Part shown: piece after piece, positions 43,285-54,400 of the stretch
How positions within the stretch are numbered: the stretch's first letter is position 1
Layout of the letters: every line of letters starts with the position of its first letter
NCBI GenBank assembly: GCA_963931865.1
Contig: OZ007506.1
Coordinates: 3,034,926 to 3,098,925 of the forward strand
Direction: 5' to 3'
Length of the DNA: 64,000 bases
Origin: Axinella damicornis
Taxonomy: Eukaryota; Porifera; Demospongiae; Axinellida; Axinellidae
The notes under the pieces: generated by a model
Database searches by the model: none
What the model was told of the DNA's origin: nothing
What the model saw: only the letters and a program-made list of their open reading frames with translations
Position numbers and translations under genes: made by a program

Positions 43285-44747
43285 TGATAGCTGTTTCATT
43301 GTACCCCCGACAATTTCAGAACACATTGCATGGGTAGACTACGTACAGGAACCAAGTCATTGTCTCTGGGGGATGGTGTGATGCATGCAGCTAGCTAGCT
43401 AGCTAGAGCAGGTGATGATACAATATTATTATATATCATCACATGCAACGTTACTACTGTTGATTCCATACAAGCAGTCCATGCATGCATGGCTAGTATA
43501 ATATTCCAGCTAGCCATGCTTCATTTGATGCACACATTGCACCTGCAGTCACTATTTGTGGTATGTAAAGTGCATAGTACATGCTTTAATATAGATATTC
43601 TGGATGCCAGCAAACGATCAACAACTTCCATACTAGGCCTTGGCGGATTTTGCTAGCATAATTTTGGGGAAAATAGGTGCTTCTGAGCATAGTGAATTTT
43701 GCTGGGAAAAATAGGTTCACTTTCTGACTCTGATGAGAAAAATAGGAACAATTTTAATTCCTAATCTTGAAAAAAACACTGTCAGGTGCAGGTTTATAAG
43801 TTGCAATGTAGACTACTACTATAGGCTAGCTACGTATTAGCTAGCTACATAGCTACGTATTAGATAAAACTACTTGGAAGTATATTGACTAGTGCAACAC
43901 GTGGCCCACATGTAGTTTGTTGTAGTTGATGCGTTGTCACGGTGACAGTGTCACTCAGAATCGGTTTTCAAGTGTTTACAAGCATGTATTGAATGTAAAT
44001 CTTCAAAATCAATGCCAGCATAATTGAGAAAAATAGGTGAATTAAAAAGAAAAATTGGTTAATAACAGGAGAAATAAAGAAAAGAAAATAGGTAAAAGTT
44101 CGAGCAAAATCCGCCAAGGCCTATTCCATACTGCTTGAGTGGATAGACATATGCTTATACGTGTACATGCTACATTGCGTAACTATGGTACGGTCACATT
44201 CTTTCGTTTTCATACCCATTACACCATGCAGCTTGAATACAATGCTCTGTTATAAAAATCACGCATTAGTACAAAATTACCAGCAGTTCCAACTGTTTAA
44301 AAGGTATTCTAACGGCAAAGGGATAATACTACTCTAAGTCCCCATGGTTATCAATCAGTTGTATCAGGAAGTAGATAGTGAAGAGGTTAGAGCAATTACA
44401 ATGGTATATCCCCTTACTAGGTAAAGGTCTAAGTATACCTTCAACTGCAAAGCTATACGGTAGTGCAAGTCTGCTAACAATATATAATCGAAGGCACAAG
44501 AAGTTCTAATAAGTGAACCAATGGTGTCTCCCTATCTTACGCAATCCGGTCGGCGCGACCTACTTATGCACTCTTGACGCAATATACACAGTAACCGGTG
44601 CATTGCACAATTGTGTTACTAGCCTACACCCATACCTAGACCGAGACAAAGACAAACTGTATGTGGCAAACTTTCATAACTAGTGTGGGCAGCGTGCAGT
44701 ACACGGGGCATCAATTCAACAGCAGGAAAGATATACAGGTAAAAGAT
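43285..44747. other. Intergenic, FEM1 to the TRAF-like gene (convergent)
   Basis: It contains (gcta)n-like runs near 43390 and 43840 and the transposon 43634-44123. No coding exon is recognised. Confidence 0.5.
43634..44123. mobile_element. 490-bp element, TAGGCCTTGGC family, perfect 8-bp TSD
   Basis: TAGGCCTTGGCGGATTTTGC and GCAAAATCCGCCAAGGCCTA are a 20-bp perfect TIR. ttccatac is duplicated at 43626-43633 and 44124-44131. The interior is AT-rich with repeated gaaaaataggt motifs and no protein. It shares the terminal 11 bp and 8-bp TSD with the 16508-18557 fold-back. Confidence 0.92.
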
Positions 44748-46160
44748 TTAAATACTGCTTACTTCAATCTTAGAGATACAAAATCGCAAGCAGTCATTCC
44801 TCAGATACTCAATATTCTTTGCAGCATTATACCCAAGTTGGGAGTGTTTGATAAACTTAGGAATTCCCAGTCCACTTTCGGCCACCTCACCCTGTAGCAC
44901 TCTGCCTGCTACCTCCTTTGCCACATCATGTGTGAAAAGTATTTTCTCTTCGAATGCTCCCTCGCATTTCCTCTGGTTTAAGAGCTGCAAGGTTACGCTG
45001 CCCCTGAACGGCCACCTGAGGTGGTCATCAAACTCTCCCTTCATGAGGTTCACGTACACAGAGATGTGTGTTCCAGCTCCTTCTTCAGACCCATTTGCAT
45101 CCACACTTACACACAGCTGGTAGCCACCTACATGGGAGTAAAACGATGGCCCTAGCCACTGCTCTTCCTCGTTCTTACGTCTCTGGAAGCAAGTCATGAC
45201 AAACTCAAATGGAGGAACAAAGACAACGGACTTAAGAACAGCTGAATCTAATTTCAACTCCTCAATTTCCTCCTGCATAGCCTCTATTCTGTCTCTAAGT
45301 TCAGCAACTTCCTTTTCCCGTTTCTGTAACTTTTGTGTCACTGCTTGTATTTGTGTGTCTCTTTCTTGAACCTGATCATTCAATCTTCTCTGGAGATCGT
45401 CTGGAAACTGCTGGCAGAGATAAAGACACTTCCTTGAAACCATCGACAGGTGATCTTGCATACATTCCGTCATATGTTGCGGCATTTCTGTCCGAGCAGC
45501 CTGAATCTGACACCCAGCATAGCCAAACTCGCACTCTATAATTTGGAGGGGACACTCCCGTTTTAGATGGTGCTCCAAGTACTGCCTTTGGATGTCCATC
45601 TCTCCACAGTGGTTGGGACACGGCAGGGGATACTTGTCGCATACTTTCCAGTGTTTCACACTCATGTCTTCATACACACCACGATAGTCACAGAACTTGC
45701 AAAGGTATGGTCGCCTAGGGCAATTCTGGTGGTGTTTATCGAGCTCACCGTGATGCACTCGTGTACCGCACAGATAAGAACACTCCACTATCATGAACTT
45801 GCAGTCTCCACTTTTAGGATCAAGGTGCTTTGTGACATCTCCCAGGGAACCGACCCACGGGCAACCGTTTTTCTTCTGGGGACAAGCAACACTGAGCTCG
45901 TTCACTTTGCGGACAAAGTACTTGTCCAACATGGTGGAAAACGTCGGCGAGTTGCAGAGGGGACAAGGACGCCTCTCGCGTTGAATCTGCTCGACACATG
46001 CTTGACAGAAGTGGTTTCCACAGCAGCTGGTGAGCACCGGCTCGCAGAGGACTAGCAGGCAAATGGAGCAGACTAGGTCGTCCTGGGGAGGGTCTACGAA
46101 GCAATGGTCGAAACTATCGGACCGAGACCGAGGAGGGCTCGCCATTACAGCAATCGGCAT
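44748..46160 (-). CDS. TRAF-like RING protein, intronless
   Basis: A single exon encodes 470 residues (465 if the second Met at 46145 is used). Order of domains: RING finger (about 31-69; CSIC, CCGNHFCQAC, RPCPLC), two or three TRAF-type zinc fingers (about 85-240; CPQKKNGCPW, H..NCPRRPYLCKFCDYRG, CPNHCG, HLKRECPLQIIECEFGYAGC), a coiled coil (about 258-305) and a MATH/TRAF-C domain (about 310-465; FYSHVGGYQLCVSVDANG, FRGSVTLQLLNQ). TRAF-like E3 ligases act as cytosolic adaptors downstream of receptors. In the RING, the position usually occupied by the zinc-binding His (C-G-H) is Asn, followed by His (CGNHFC). The gene is head to head with VPS36, about 500 bp apart. Confidence 0.9.
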   Translation of the reverse strand: MPIAVMASPPRSRSDSFDHCFVDPPQDDLVCSICLLVLCEPVLTSCCGNHFCQACVEQIQRERRPCPLCNSPTFSTMLDKYFVRKVNELSVACPQKKNGCPWVGSLGDVTKHLDPKSGDCKFMIVECSYLCGTRVHHGELDKHHQNCPRRPYLCKFCDYRGVYEDMSVKHWKVCDKYPLPCPNHCGEMDIQRQYLEHHLKRECPLQIIECEFGYAGCQIQAARTEMPQHMTECMQDHLSMVSRKCLYLCQQFPDDLQRRLNDQVQERDTQIQAVTQKLQKREKEVAELRDRIEAMQEEIEELKLDSAVLKSVVFVPPFEFVMTCFQRRKNEEEQWLGPSFYSHVGGYQLCVSVDANGSEEGAGTHISVYVNLMKGEFDDHLRWPFRGSVTLQLLNQRKCEGAFEEKILFTHDVAKEVAGRVLQGEVAESGLGIPKFIKHSQLGYNAAKNIEYLRNDCLRFCISKIEVSSI

Positions 46161-46661
46161 GAATCGGGCTGGAGTTCAGCTGTACTTGTAGATCCGGAAG
46201 AGGGAAATTCCGGCCGGGACTATTTCACGGAACGGAACGGAACACTTGAAAACACGGAACATCTATGTAAGTCCTCACTGCACAGTTTAAACTCCACAAA
46301 CTGCATACCACTGGATAGAGCGCGACGAGCTCTACACGCTGGTACCCTTTTGCTGGAATCCTTGCTGCTGGAAAGAATTGGCTCAGAGTTCTACGAAATC
46401 GCGTGGGCGGAAGCTCGCGTATGGCTAACATTGGTCGTAACTCTAACACTAACCAACAATATGGTTACCAGCATGTAGGACTCGTCGAGCTCTGTCCATT
46501 GGTGTATGGTTTGTAGAGATCAGACACTGCAGTGAGGACTTACATAGCTGTTCCGTGTTTTCAAGTGTTCCGTTCCGTTCCGTGAAATAGCCACGGCCGA
46601 AATTCCTTAGAATCGGAACGAGACGTGTATCAGAACGGAACAGAAACTCTTTCTTTGAGGG
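46161..46661. promoter_or_regulatory. Shared 5' region of the TRAF-like gene and VPS36
   Basis: The two genes diverge from this 0.5-kb gap. A ccggaag motif (ETS-like) lies at about 46191 next to the TRAF-like start. Most of the gap is an inverted repeat (46203-46612), so the original bidirectional promoter would be only about 100 bp. No TATA box is evident. Confidence 0.4.
46203..46612. repeat. 410-bp fold-back repeat in a bidirectional promoter
   Basis: The outer arms pair ggaaattccggccg with cggccgaaattcc. Long inner arms pair atttcacggaacggaacgga and cacttgaaaacacggaaca with tgttccgtgttttcaagtg and ttccgttccgtgaaat; 'atgtaagtcctcactgca' also pairs. A looser second pairing involves gagctctacac and gacgagctc. 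No clear TSD was found. Confidence 0.8.
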
Positions 46662-49600
46662 ATGGATAGGGCGTACTGGTTCGAGATAGGCCACTTCCTT
46701 CCCGGGGAGAAGGTTGTGTCTCAGCAGTCTGGAGTCAGACTTTATGATGGGGAGGACAAGGTACAAACATTGGTAGTAGGCTATGGTGTGCTGGCTGAGT
46801 CAGAGTTTATAGGGCTAGTGGAGAGGTCATGGAGCAAGGAGGTCAAGCTGGTCATAGGCAGGTGGATATACAGAGGGAGCTGTCTCCCCATTGTACAAAG
46901 TTTGCACTGTACTGGTAGTGAATACACACCCGCCAGGGAAAATCACCGGCTGGTCTCTCGAACCCTGGCCGAACAGACCCTTTGCACTTATGTGGTTTCC
47001 GTGGCATTTCCATATACTGAAGCTGTGCTGCCATCTTGGTGTACCATAATACATTGGCAACATATCAACTGAAACGTGCCCTCCATCACATGCCAGAAGC
47101 ATCGTCAGTGCATCATTGCATTTGCTGAGATTGCCATTGAAGCTACTATCTTGAGGTACACCAACATGGCGGCTGTTATCTGTATTTGTATTCTCAAAGT
47201 GATGACGTCAGCTGCAATGGGTCTATACTTCTCATTCCAAGTTTGCGTTGAACTCCCCATTCACGTAACCCTCCGGTGGATAGCCGCCTGGTTATCGTGC
47301 AGTGAAGGGTACTCACTGAGTGATCACTGCCTTGTGCATGTTCCTCTTGCATTTGTGGAACATGTAAAGGTACTCCTCCCTGCCTCATTTTATCTTTTAT
47401 GGCTGTACAGCTGACAGATGCTGACGAGATCCACTGTGTAGACAGGACACCTATAGGACACCTACGGACTGATAATAATAGGGCCATCATTCATTCCTCT
47501 CACGTTGAGTGTTATTTAAGTTCAGATCGTGCTTAAAATTTCATGCTAGATATTTATGCATGCAGAGCAATGTAAGTAGAGCAAGGCCTAAACGGCTAAG
47601 TTAGCACTAAATAGCAACCTACTACTAGTGTGAAAGCCACACCCGAGGTAGCCTCGTTCCCAGGCCAGAGACGTGGGAACGAGGCTACACCCGAGAATAA
47701 AGGGAACAGAAAACAGAACATCTCAATATACAAGGGAGCTTTCTGTGTGTGGGTATTTATCGTGGGGTTCAACCCGCACTTGAACATCATGATTCTGTGT
47801 ATTGCAGACTACTTTTGAAAGTGGCAGTTTACAGCTGACCACTCACAGACTTGTGTGGGACGATGAAGACCAGGAGGTGAGTGTGAGAGCTCAGTTCAGC
47901 TCATTTTTGGTTTGATAACGGAATGCTGCGTCTCCAATGCAGAAGGTTTTCATGCAGGCAAATTTCTCTTCTTAGGGCGTATTATTAATTTGGTAAGAAA
48001 ATAGACGTGCACATGTGCAGGCAATACATGTACAGTAAGTATGCTGGTGAAAAGTGTCACAAAATGGTGCCATCTGCACCTATCGGAGAGCCTTCTCCGA
48101 CTGTCGCAAAGCCTGAGCGCCCACGTTATGCACACACCCCTCCCTCATCCCCCTGCAACTGCTACACAGCTGAGTCAGTGCCTCCTTGACCGCTTAGCCT
48201 TTACCCAGGCTCGTGGTACGAGATTAGAAGCTGCTTGAGTATAGTAAATGTTTCACAATATAGGGCATCATGTGTGACATCAGTCACATGAGACCTGAAA
48301 GTGATCACTCCATCCAAACCCATTGAGGCGATCATAGCTAAGTGTACATGTGTGCCATGAAGTCTTACAAATGTACAACTTGTACTCTCAATTGACATTA
48401 GGCACTTCCTGTTCACTTCCCGTTGTATAGGAAACAGCATGCTTACACACTCACTCATGAGTTTTTCAATAATCCCCCACCCTCAGGGACGTGTCTTGGC
48501 TCTGGATCTGACCCTGGTCATGAAGACTGAATCCATTCCTGGTACATTCACTAAGAGGTAAGCAGGTTGTTAGTTTGCTTCGACACTGGCCAAGGAGGTG
48601 TGGTCACTTACTAAGCAGGGTCATTGTTAATAAGTAGCTCTCACCCACTCGCTCAGCTACTTATGCCAAATTTGCCTATTAGCAGCCCGTCACCAGGTAG
48701 CTGCTCCCTATTGCGTCCGCTTCAGCTGCTGCACGCTGATTACGTTCGTTACAGCTACTCCTCCCTGCCGTTCACCAACCCCTGCCCTGTATACGTTATC
48801 GGCCATTCTTTGCAGAGTTCGAGGTTCGGAGGTTGTAATAAAGTATGAAGGTCACGTCACTAGTCTAGTCCTGCCCCCTGAATATCCCACTTCCATAATG
48901 CACATACGCTATATGTATCGACCTAGCCTCGAGCCTGGGAATGTGGCTAGTATCTACCCAGGCATACCATCCTTTTGATATGCACCATCTTGAGAACTTG
49001 CACTTTGACGCCACTCTATTTTCTCTTCTTTCAGCCCAAAGATTTCCCTGTTCCTTCAGCAGGCACCAAGCTCTAAACCTGCCGGTCCCTCCGTGCTGGA
49101 GAAGGCTGGTTATGTCCGGCTCTCCTTCAGGAAAGGAGGACAACAGGAGGTGGGTAACTAGGGTGCATACAACAGATAGACATACCGTATATGATTGTAG
49201 TCAGTGCTGTGAGCTCTTGCGTCACCCTCCCTCTCTTCCTGCATGCATGCAGTTCCACCGACTGCTAAAGCAGCAGCTGGCAGCAAAGGAATGGGAAAAA
49301 AGTTTACCTCCACCACCCAAACCGGTCCAAGGGGTCAGTTCCACCACATATCTCTTCTCTCCTTCCTCTCCCCCCTCCCCTTCCCACCCATCCTCTGAGT
49401 CTACCCCTCCATTCCCCCTTTCTCCTCCCATACACACTATACATATAGTCACATGGTAGGTAGCTAATGTTTTAGTTTAGTAACCACAGCCTAGTTTACA
49501 AGCAGCTGTCGCCATGCAAGCTTTGCTTCAAAGAACATGCAACTTGATGATGAGACGTCCTTTTAACTTTGATCTTTATTATGGATTTGGTCTGGTCTTA

Positions 49601-50141
49601 TTCGCAACTACGGTCAGTGGGAATGTATGTAGTCTGGTGACTTTACAGACTTTTTGACTTTGCCGAATGAGTTCATCGATGGGAAGCACCAAGTGATAAT
49701 ATGACTAACTTCCATTCATGACATGACAATTGATTGCATCATATCATAGTCTGCCAATCAGATTACCAATTCTGAACCACGCATTCCATTCTTGCAATCA
49801 AGAAATCTGATGAATGTCACATGGCTACCTTCTATGAAGTGTGTAGTCTCAGAGTGTGGAGAGAGTGCAATACGTAGTTGTTGCCTTTGTAGGGTCTGAA
49901 GATGAGGGCGGGGATCGTGGGAATTGAGAGGGGGATTGAGAAGAAACAGAGAGAGACAGACAAACAGGTGTCACAGGTCAGCATTACCTTATTTTGGTAG
50001 CAACTGTACTGCAATTTGTTTATCTCTACGTATTTTATTGCAGGCTTTCAAGGATTTGGATGCACTCATAGAAAAGGTAGGTATGATATGTAGCAACTTG
50101 AGTGTGACGTTCTCAGGCTCCCTTGCTCAATGCAGGGGGGG

Positions 50142-50181
<40 letters not shown>

Positions 50182-51048
50182 GAATGAGGCTAACTCGTGT
50201 TATGGCATGTGCTTCAGTATTACTGTATTGTTTTCCCTCAGGCTAAGGATATGGTTGGTCTTGTGAACAAGTTTGCAGCCACGATTGAAGAGAAGAAAGG
50301 TTCCTTGTCAGAGGACGAGGTATGTTCTCGGTTTCCTAGCAACCACAGAGGATGAAGTGTGTGGCCATACATTAGCGTTGACATTGAGCAGCTACTGGCC
50401 TCAGCATAACACATCAATCTGTCAGCTACATTAATAATCTAGTGCAAATTATCCCCCCTTCCGAGGACATGTTAGTGGGCTGGGTGTAGAGGATCTTGCA
50501 CGCTAGGCCCTCAGATATCAGTGTAGACCATCCCCACATGTTAGTGGGAGTGGGCTGGGTGTAGAGGATCTAGGCCCTCAGATATCAGGGTAGACCATCC
50601 CCCCTTCCAAGGGCATGTTAGTGGGCTGCATGGGTGTAGAGGATCTAGCAGGCTAGGCCCTCAGATATGAATGTCATGACCATACTGTGAATGGCAGTGT
50701 TTGAACAGGAAGCCTGGGTATGGGGCATATAGATGAGCGTGTTTAACAATGCCTGACATCCTTCTCCATGCAGACCATACAGTTCAAAGCCTATCTGCTG
50801 AGTGTTGGTATAGCCAACCCAGTCACACGGTGAGTGTTTGTGTATGTCTGTACATGCATGTGCTAGTCAGATCACAGCAATACACAGTGTGCTTACCAAC
50901 TACGTCCATCAAAGCCACTGTACACACACTCACACACACATGTACACGTACACACACGACACACATACACGTACGCATGCACCACACGTCCACACATACC
51001 CACACACACACGCCCACACACATGCACACATACATACCCACCCCCCCC

Positions 51049-51079
<31 letters not shown>

Positions 51080-51092
51080 ACACACACACATG

Positions 51093-51142
<50 letters not shown>

Positions 51143-54100
51143 CAGGGAAACACATGGAACTGGGTCGGTCTACCACAAAGAGTTGTCAAAACAGTTGACA
51201 TCATTTCTGGACAAGCCACTGCAGGTATTGCTACACACTATGGGTAGCGATTCAACCCCTTCTAGTATGCAAGAAGCTTGGCTGAGGTCAGGCCTGGAAT
51301 GCCATGGTAGACATGTGATTATTACCCCATTGCCAGGATTCCCCTTGGGGTGCAGCCACTTACCCACAGAATGACCCCCTTACCCTCCCTTACACCCTCA
51401 GGATTCCCCCAACCCTTAAGCATAAAATTAGTGCTTGTATGTGGTTGCAATGACTCAGCACTCACTCATGCTTGTACTGCAATACAGGGCTACGGCCATT
51501 GCTGAAGGCAGTGCATAGGGGTGTGTAGTGATGATTAATCTGCGCAAAGCACGGGAAAATTTTTTCACCTTCATTTTTCAGTTATCACTGCCACTGCCAC
51601 TGCTTTCCGTGACCGTCTCACTCTCGACATGGAAAGGAAAAAAAGTCAATTGACTGAAAGGGTACATCATGAGTATCTCGATGTTTGAAGGTTGCCGTCA
51701 CTCTCGTACAGTGTGTTAGTCCTGTCTCCATTCCGTGTGTGTTGGTCTCGTCCCTAGCCCATGAATATTGATGCGATTCGAAACCAAGACCCGTGAAGTC
51801 TGTCCTTATGGACAAAGAAGCCTCAAAGAAAACTATGAGGAAACTATGGATGTAGCTATGCGCTCGTTAGTCTCGGTCCCAGACCCAACCAACCCCAGCA
51901 CGGATCGCTTTTAGTATCGCGTATTTCCGCGCGTTATACTGTAAGCGATACACGCGCTGGATTAACGGTCTGGGAACGAGACTATGCGCTCGTAAGTCCT
52001 AGCAACGCCATTTTTCCTCCTCAAAAACTGGTACGGCCATGGCCGTACCGGCCTTACCGGTGGCGCCGGCCCTGCAATATCATGCAATGTAGAGAATCAA
52101 TGACACAAAAATTGAATATCCCTCCCTTCCAGGAAGCCGGTGGCATGATGACACTGGCAGATGTGTACTGCAGGTTCAACAGAGCCAGAGGAATGGAGGT
52201 ACTCAGCATACACACACATGCAGAGGGAGAACAGAGACTTCACTGGTGGTGCATATTATGTCATGCCAGCATTGCAAACTTTACGTTTTCATTTCAGCTA
52301 GTCTCTCCTGATGATCTGGTGAATGCCTGCAAGATGTTTGAGCCTCTGAAACTCCCACTGAGGTACGTATATCCTTCATTGCCTCAATAACCTAGCTTGA
52401 CTATCCCTGAGGAGAGGGTCTGGTTACACTTGCAAACCTCCCGCGTGTAATGTATATATTATACTCCAACACACAGCAGCTATTGGCTAGCCTCATTCTC
52501 AGGCCACTCCCACCTCCATATTTGGTCACTTGATTAATTAAGTTAACCCTTTAAGCCCCATTGACATCATTTAGACCCTATGCACTTGTAGGGCTTCTCG
52601 TCAGTCCAAAAAGAGACCAAAAAGGCTTCAGAGGGCCTAGGGTCGACTTTGAGGGATGAACTCAAAAATTTGGTCAGATTTCGGCGCGCATCCCCCACTA
52701 AATGTACACTGTCGTGGGCATTTTTTTTTGATTTTAATGAGATTCATTGACCCGAGGATTTTTGATTCTAATAATGATATTCATAGACCCCACCGAGGGC
52801 CTCAAGAAAACATGCAAATTGGTGGTGTAAGGTGTGCCATCAGTCAGATCTGGTCCAAGTTTAGGGAAATGCTGGGCGAAAATCCGGCTGACATCCACCT
52901 TTGACCTCCGATTGCTGGGCTTGTGGGGATCATGAATATCATTAACGGTATTGCCAGAGGGGTCTCTCCATGTGTGCGGGCCCTACCAAGTTTGGCCGCT
53001 GAGGAGCGAATGCTGTGGGAGAGGAGTACCTACAAAAGTGGTGTGCACTGAATGCATGAAAATGTGTTGTCTTGGTGGGAAGAATTCAGTGGTAAAAGGT
53101 TAAAAGCGGAAGGGCTGGTATACTTTCTCATGTAGGATATTTGTGTGAGGGTACTCTGGAAGCTCATGCAGCAATACATTTGGGAACACCTGTTGTAACA
53201 ATCAGGAATTTGCACCATCTCACAAATGAAAGCTAACCCAAGATGGGAAGCTCTCTGATGTATACCCATTCTCCGTGTAGGATGCGCAGGTTTGATAGTG
53301 GAGTGCTGGTGGTACAATCTCTCTCTCACAGCGAAGAGGCAATCATCAGAGATACTGCTAAACTGGTTGGTGGTACCTTCCATGCTGTTCTAGCCTTCCA
53401 CCCACATCTCCAGTTTAAATATTGTTTTCTACTGTGAAATAGAGGGGGCTCTCCTGAGTTCTTGCAACACAATTAAAAAATCAGAGTACAGGTAGAAGCG
53501 CCGCAAACTGAGTGCGACAATTAGACTGCAGATCTGATTGGTCGAGATTCTACATCCGGTTTTCTAATTATGTTGCACGAAGTCCAAGAAAATGCAGTAA
53601 TAATCATGCGCGCATACATCACGCTTCTGAGCGCTCGAGCATGTATTGTTGGCCATGGCCTTTGCATTCCCATTGTGAGTGTGTGCCCCGGGAGGGGGGG
53701 AGTTGTATGACTATTGTTTATTATACTGATCGATGATATGTAGTCATTGATCTGTGATATCGCTGGTGATGTATTCCATAGTCCCAGAGCTTGATAGATA
53801 GGGAGGAAATAAGGTTCCAAAACGTGTGCAGGTTATACCTCAATAGGTGTGAAACGTAATTAAATAATAGGTTAGCCAAGTATGTAATGCTGCCATGTTG
53901 CTATGACACACAGTCTCTTCTTGATCATCCTCTCAGTCCTTCTCCATTGAAAAGTTAGCATGATGGAAACATGCCTCCTACAGCACGACTGTATGATCAA
54001 TGGATGGAATTGTGTGCATGCCATTTTCCTGCAGATAAAAGAACACGGATCTTTCACAGCAGAAGAGCTCACAAGAGTCGCTGGTGTGTCAGCTATGCTT

Positions 54101-54400
54101 GCAAGAGAGAGGTAAAGTGGCCAAGTGATTTCGGAACTGTACATAGGTATACCAGAGGATAGTCAGGTCTTAAGACACAAATTATACAATCATGTTCACT
54201 TCTCATTGATTGGATGACTGTATCATTGTGTTCATGGTTACACTGGCTTGTTTTACGAGTTCCCTCTGCTGCCATTTTTATAACTCTTCTTTCTGCTCTA
54301 TAGACTGTTGGTGACAGAGAAAGCTGGAGCTATTTGTCGTGACGATTCTGTAGAAGGATTAAGATTTTATCCCAACAAGTTTCTTGAAGTGTCTGCTTGA
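46662..54400 (+). CDS. VPS36: ESCRT-II subunit VPS36
   Basis: Fifteen exons: 46662-46760, 47808-47876, 48487-48557, 49035-49149, 49253-49333, 49893-49976, 50044-50076, 50242-50319, 50774-50829, 51146-51224, 52133-52198, 52298-52362, 53281-53365, 54035-54111, 54304-54400 (TGA). They sum to 1155 bp, 384 residues (human 386). The N-terminal GLUE domain has [20 protein letters not shown] and TTHRLVWDD and binds phosphoinositide and ubiquitin. A helical linker has [14 protein letters not shown]. The two winged helices of the EAP45 core have [68 protein letters not shown] and [12 protein letters not shown]. It sorts ubiquitinated cargo into multivesicular bodies with VPS22 and VPS25. The donor after 53365 (CTG/gttggt) is unusual but is required by phase and by alignment length. 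Introns contain several repeats. Confidence 0.96.
46996..47062. repeat. Interspersed repeat 'gctgccatcttggtgtacc', copy 2
   Basis: This is the VPS36 intron-1 copy of the repeat at 20155-20220 (gtggcatttcc ... catcttggtgtaccataata). Confidence 0.6.
47649..47687. mobile_element. 39-bp TAGCC micro-element
   Basis: TAGCCTCGTTCCCAGGCC and CGTGGGAACGAGGCTA leave almost no interior. The flanks cacccgagg (47640-47648) and cacccgaga (47688-47696) match at 8/9. It is the second smallest member; the smallest is the 35-bp copy at 8391-8425. Confidence 0.75.
48636..48905. repeat. Interspersed repeat of about 270 bp, copy in VPS36 intron 3
   Basis: It shares its start (aagtagct...cgctcagctactt), a 'ctattgcgtccgcttcagct' segment and its end (tcactagtctagtcctgccc, aatatcccacttcc) with 59436-59905. 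Length, ends and dispersal suggest a SINE or non-autonomous element; the class is undetermined. Confidence 0.65.
50135..50181. repeat. Poly-G tract in VPS36 intron 7
   Basis: About 45 G are interrupted by a single A. A TAGCC-family right-end-like sequence (gagaatgaggcta) follows directly. Confidence 0.9.
50455..50675. repeat. Imperfect tandem repeat, about 80-bp unit, three copies
   Basis: catgttagtgggctgggtgt and ggccctcagatatca recur three times, with small gains such as an extra 'agtggg' and 'gcatgg'. It is in VPS36 intron 8. Confidence 0.85.
50920..51145. repeat. CA-rich tract with poly-C, abutting the VPS36 exon-10 acceptor
   Basis: Degenerate (CA)n is followed by about 28 C, then (CA)n with interspersed tgca. 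The final tgcag is the acceptor for 51146-51224. Predicted peptides here are repeat translations (HTHTHT or VCVCVC). Confidence 0.95.
51868..51984. mobile_element. 117-bp TAGTCT MITE with perfect 9-bp TSD
   Basis: It starts TAGTCTCGGTCCCAGACCC and ends GGTCTGGGAACGAGACTA. tgcgctcgt is duplicated at 51859-51867 and 51985-51993. Its arms share 'ccccagcacggatcgc' with 5373-5484. It is in VPS36 intron 10. Confidence 0.9.

Noticed and set aside
45567..46055. 162-codon plus-strand open frame opposite the TRAF-like gene.
   Set aside because: It is an antisense shadow of the well-supported RING/zinc-finger coding exon and resembles no protein family.
50749..51374. Long open frames of HTHTHT or VCVCVC type.
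   Set aside because: These are translations of CA and C repeats within a VPS36 intron; the true exon is 51146-51224.
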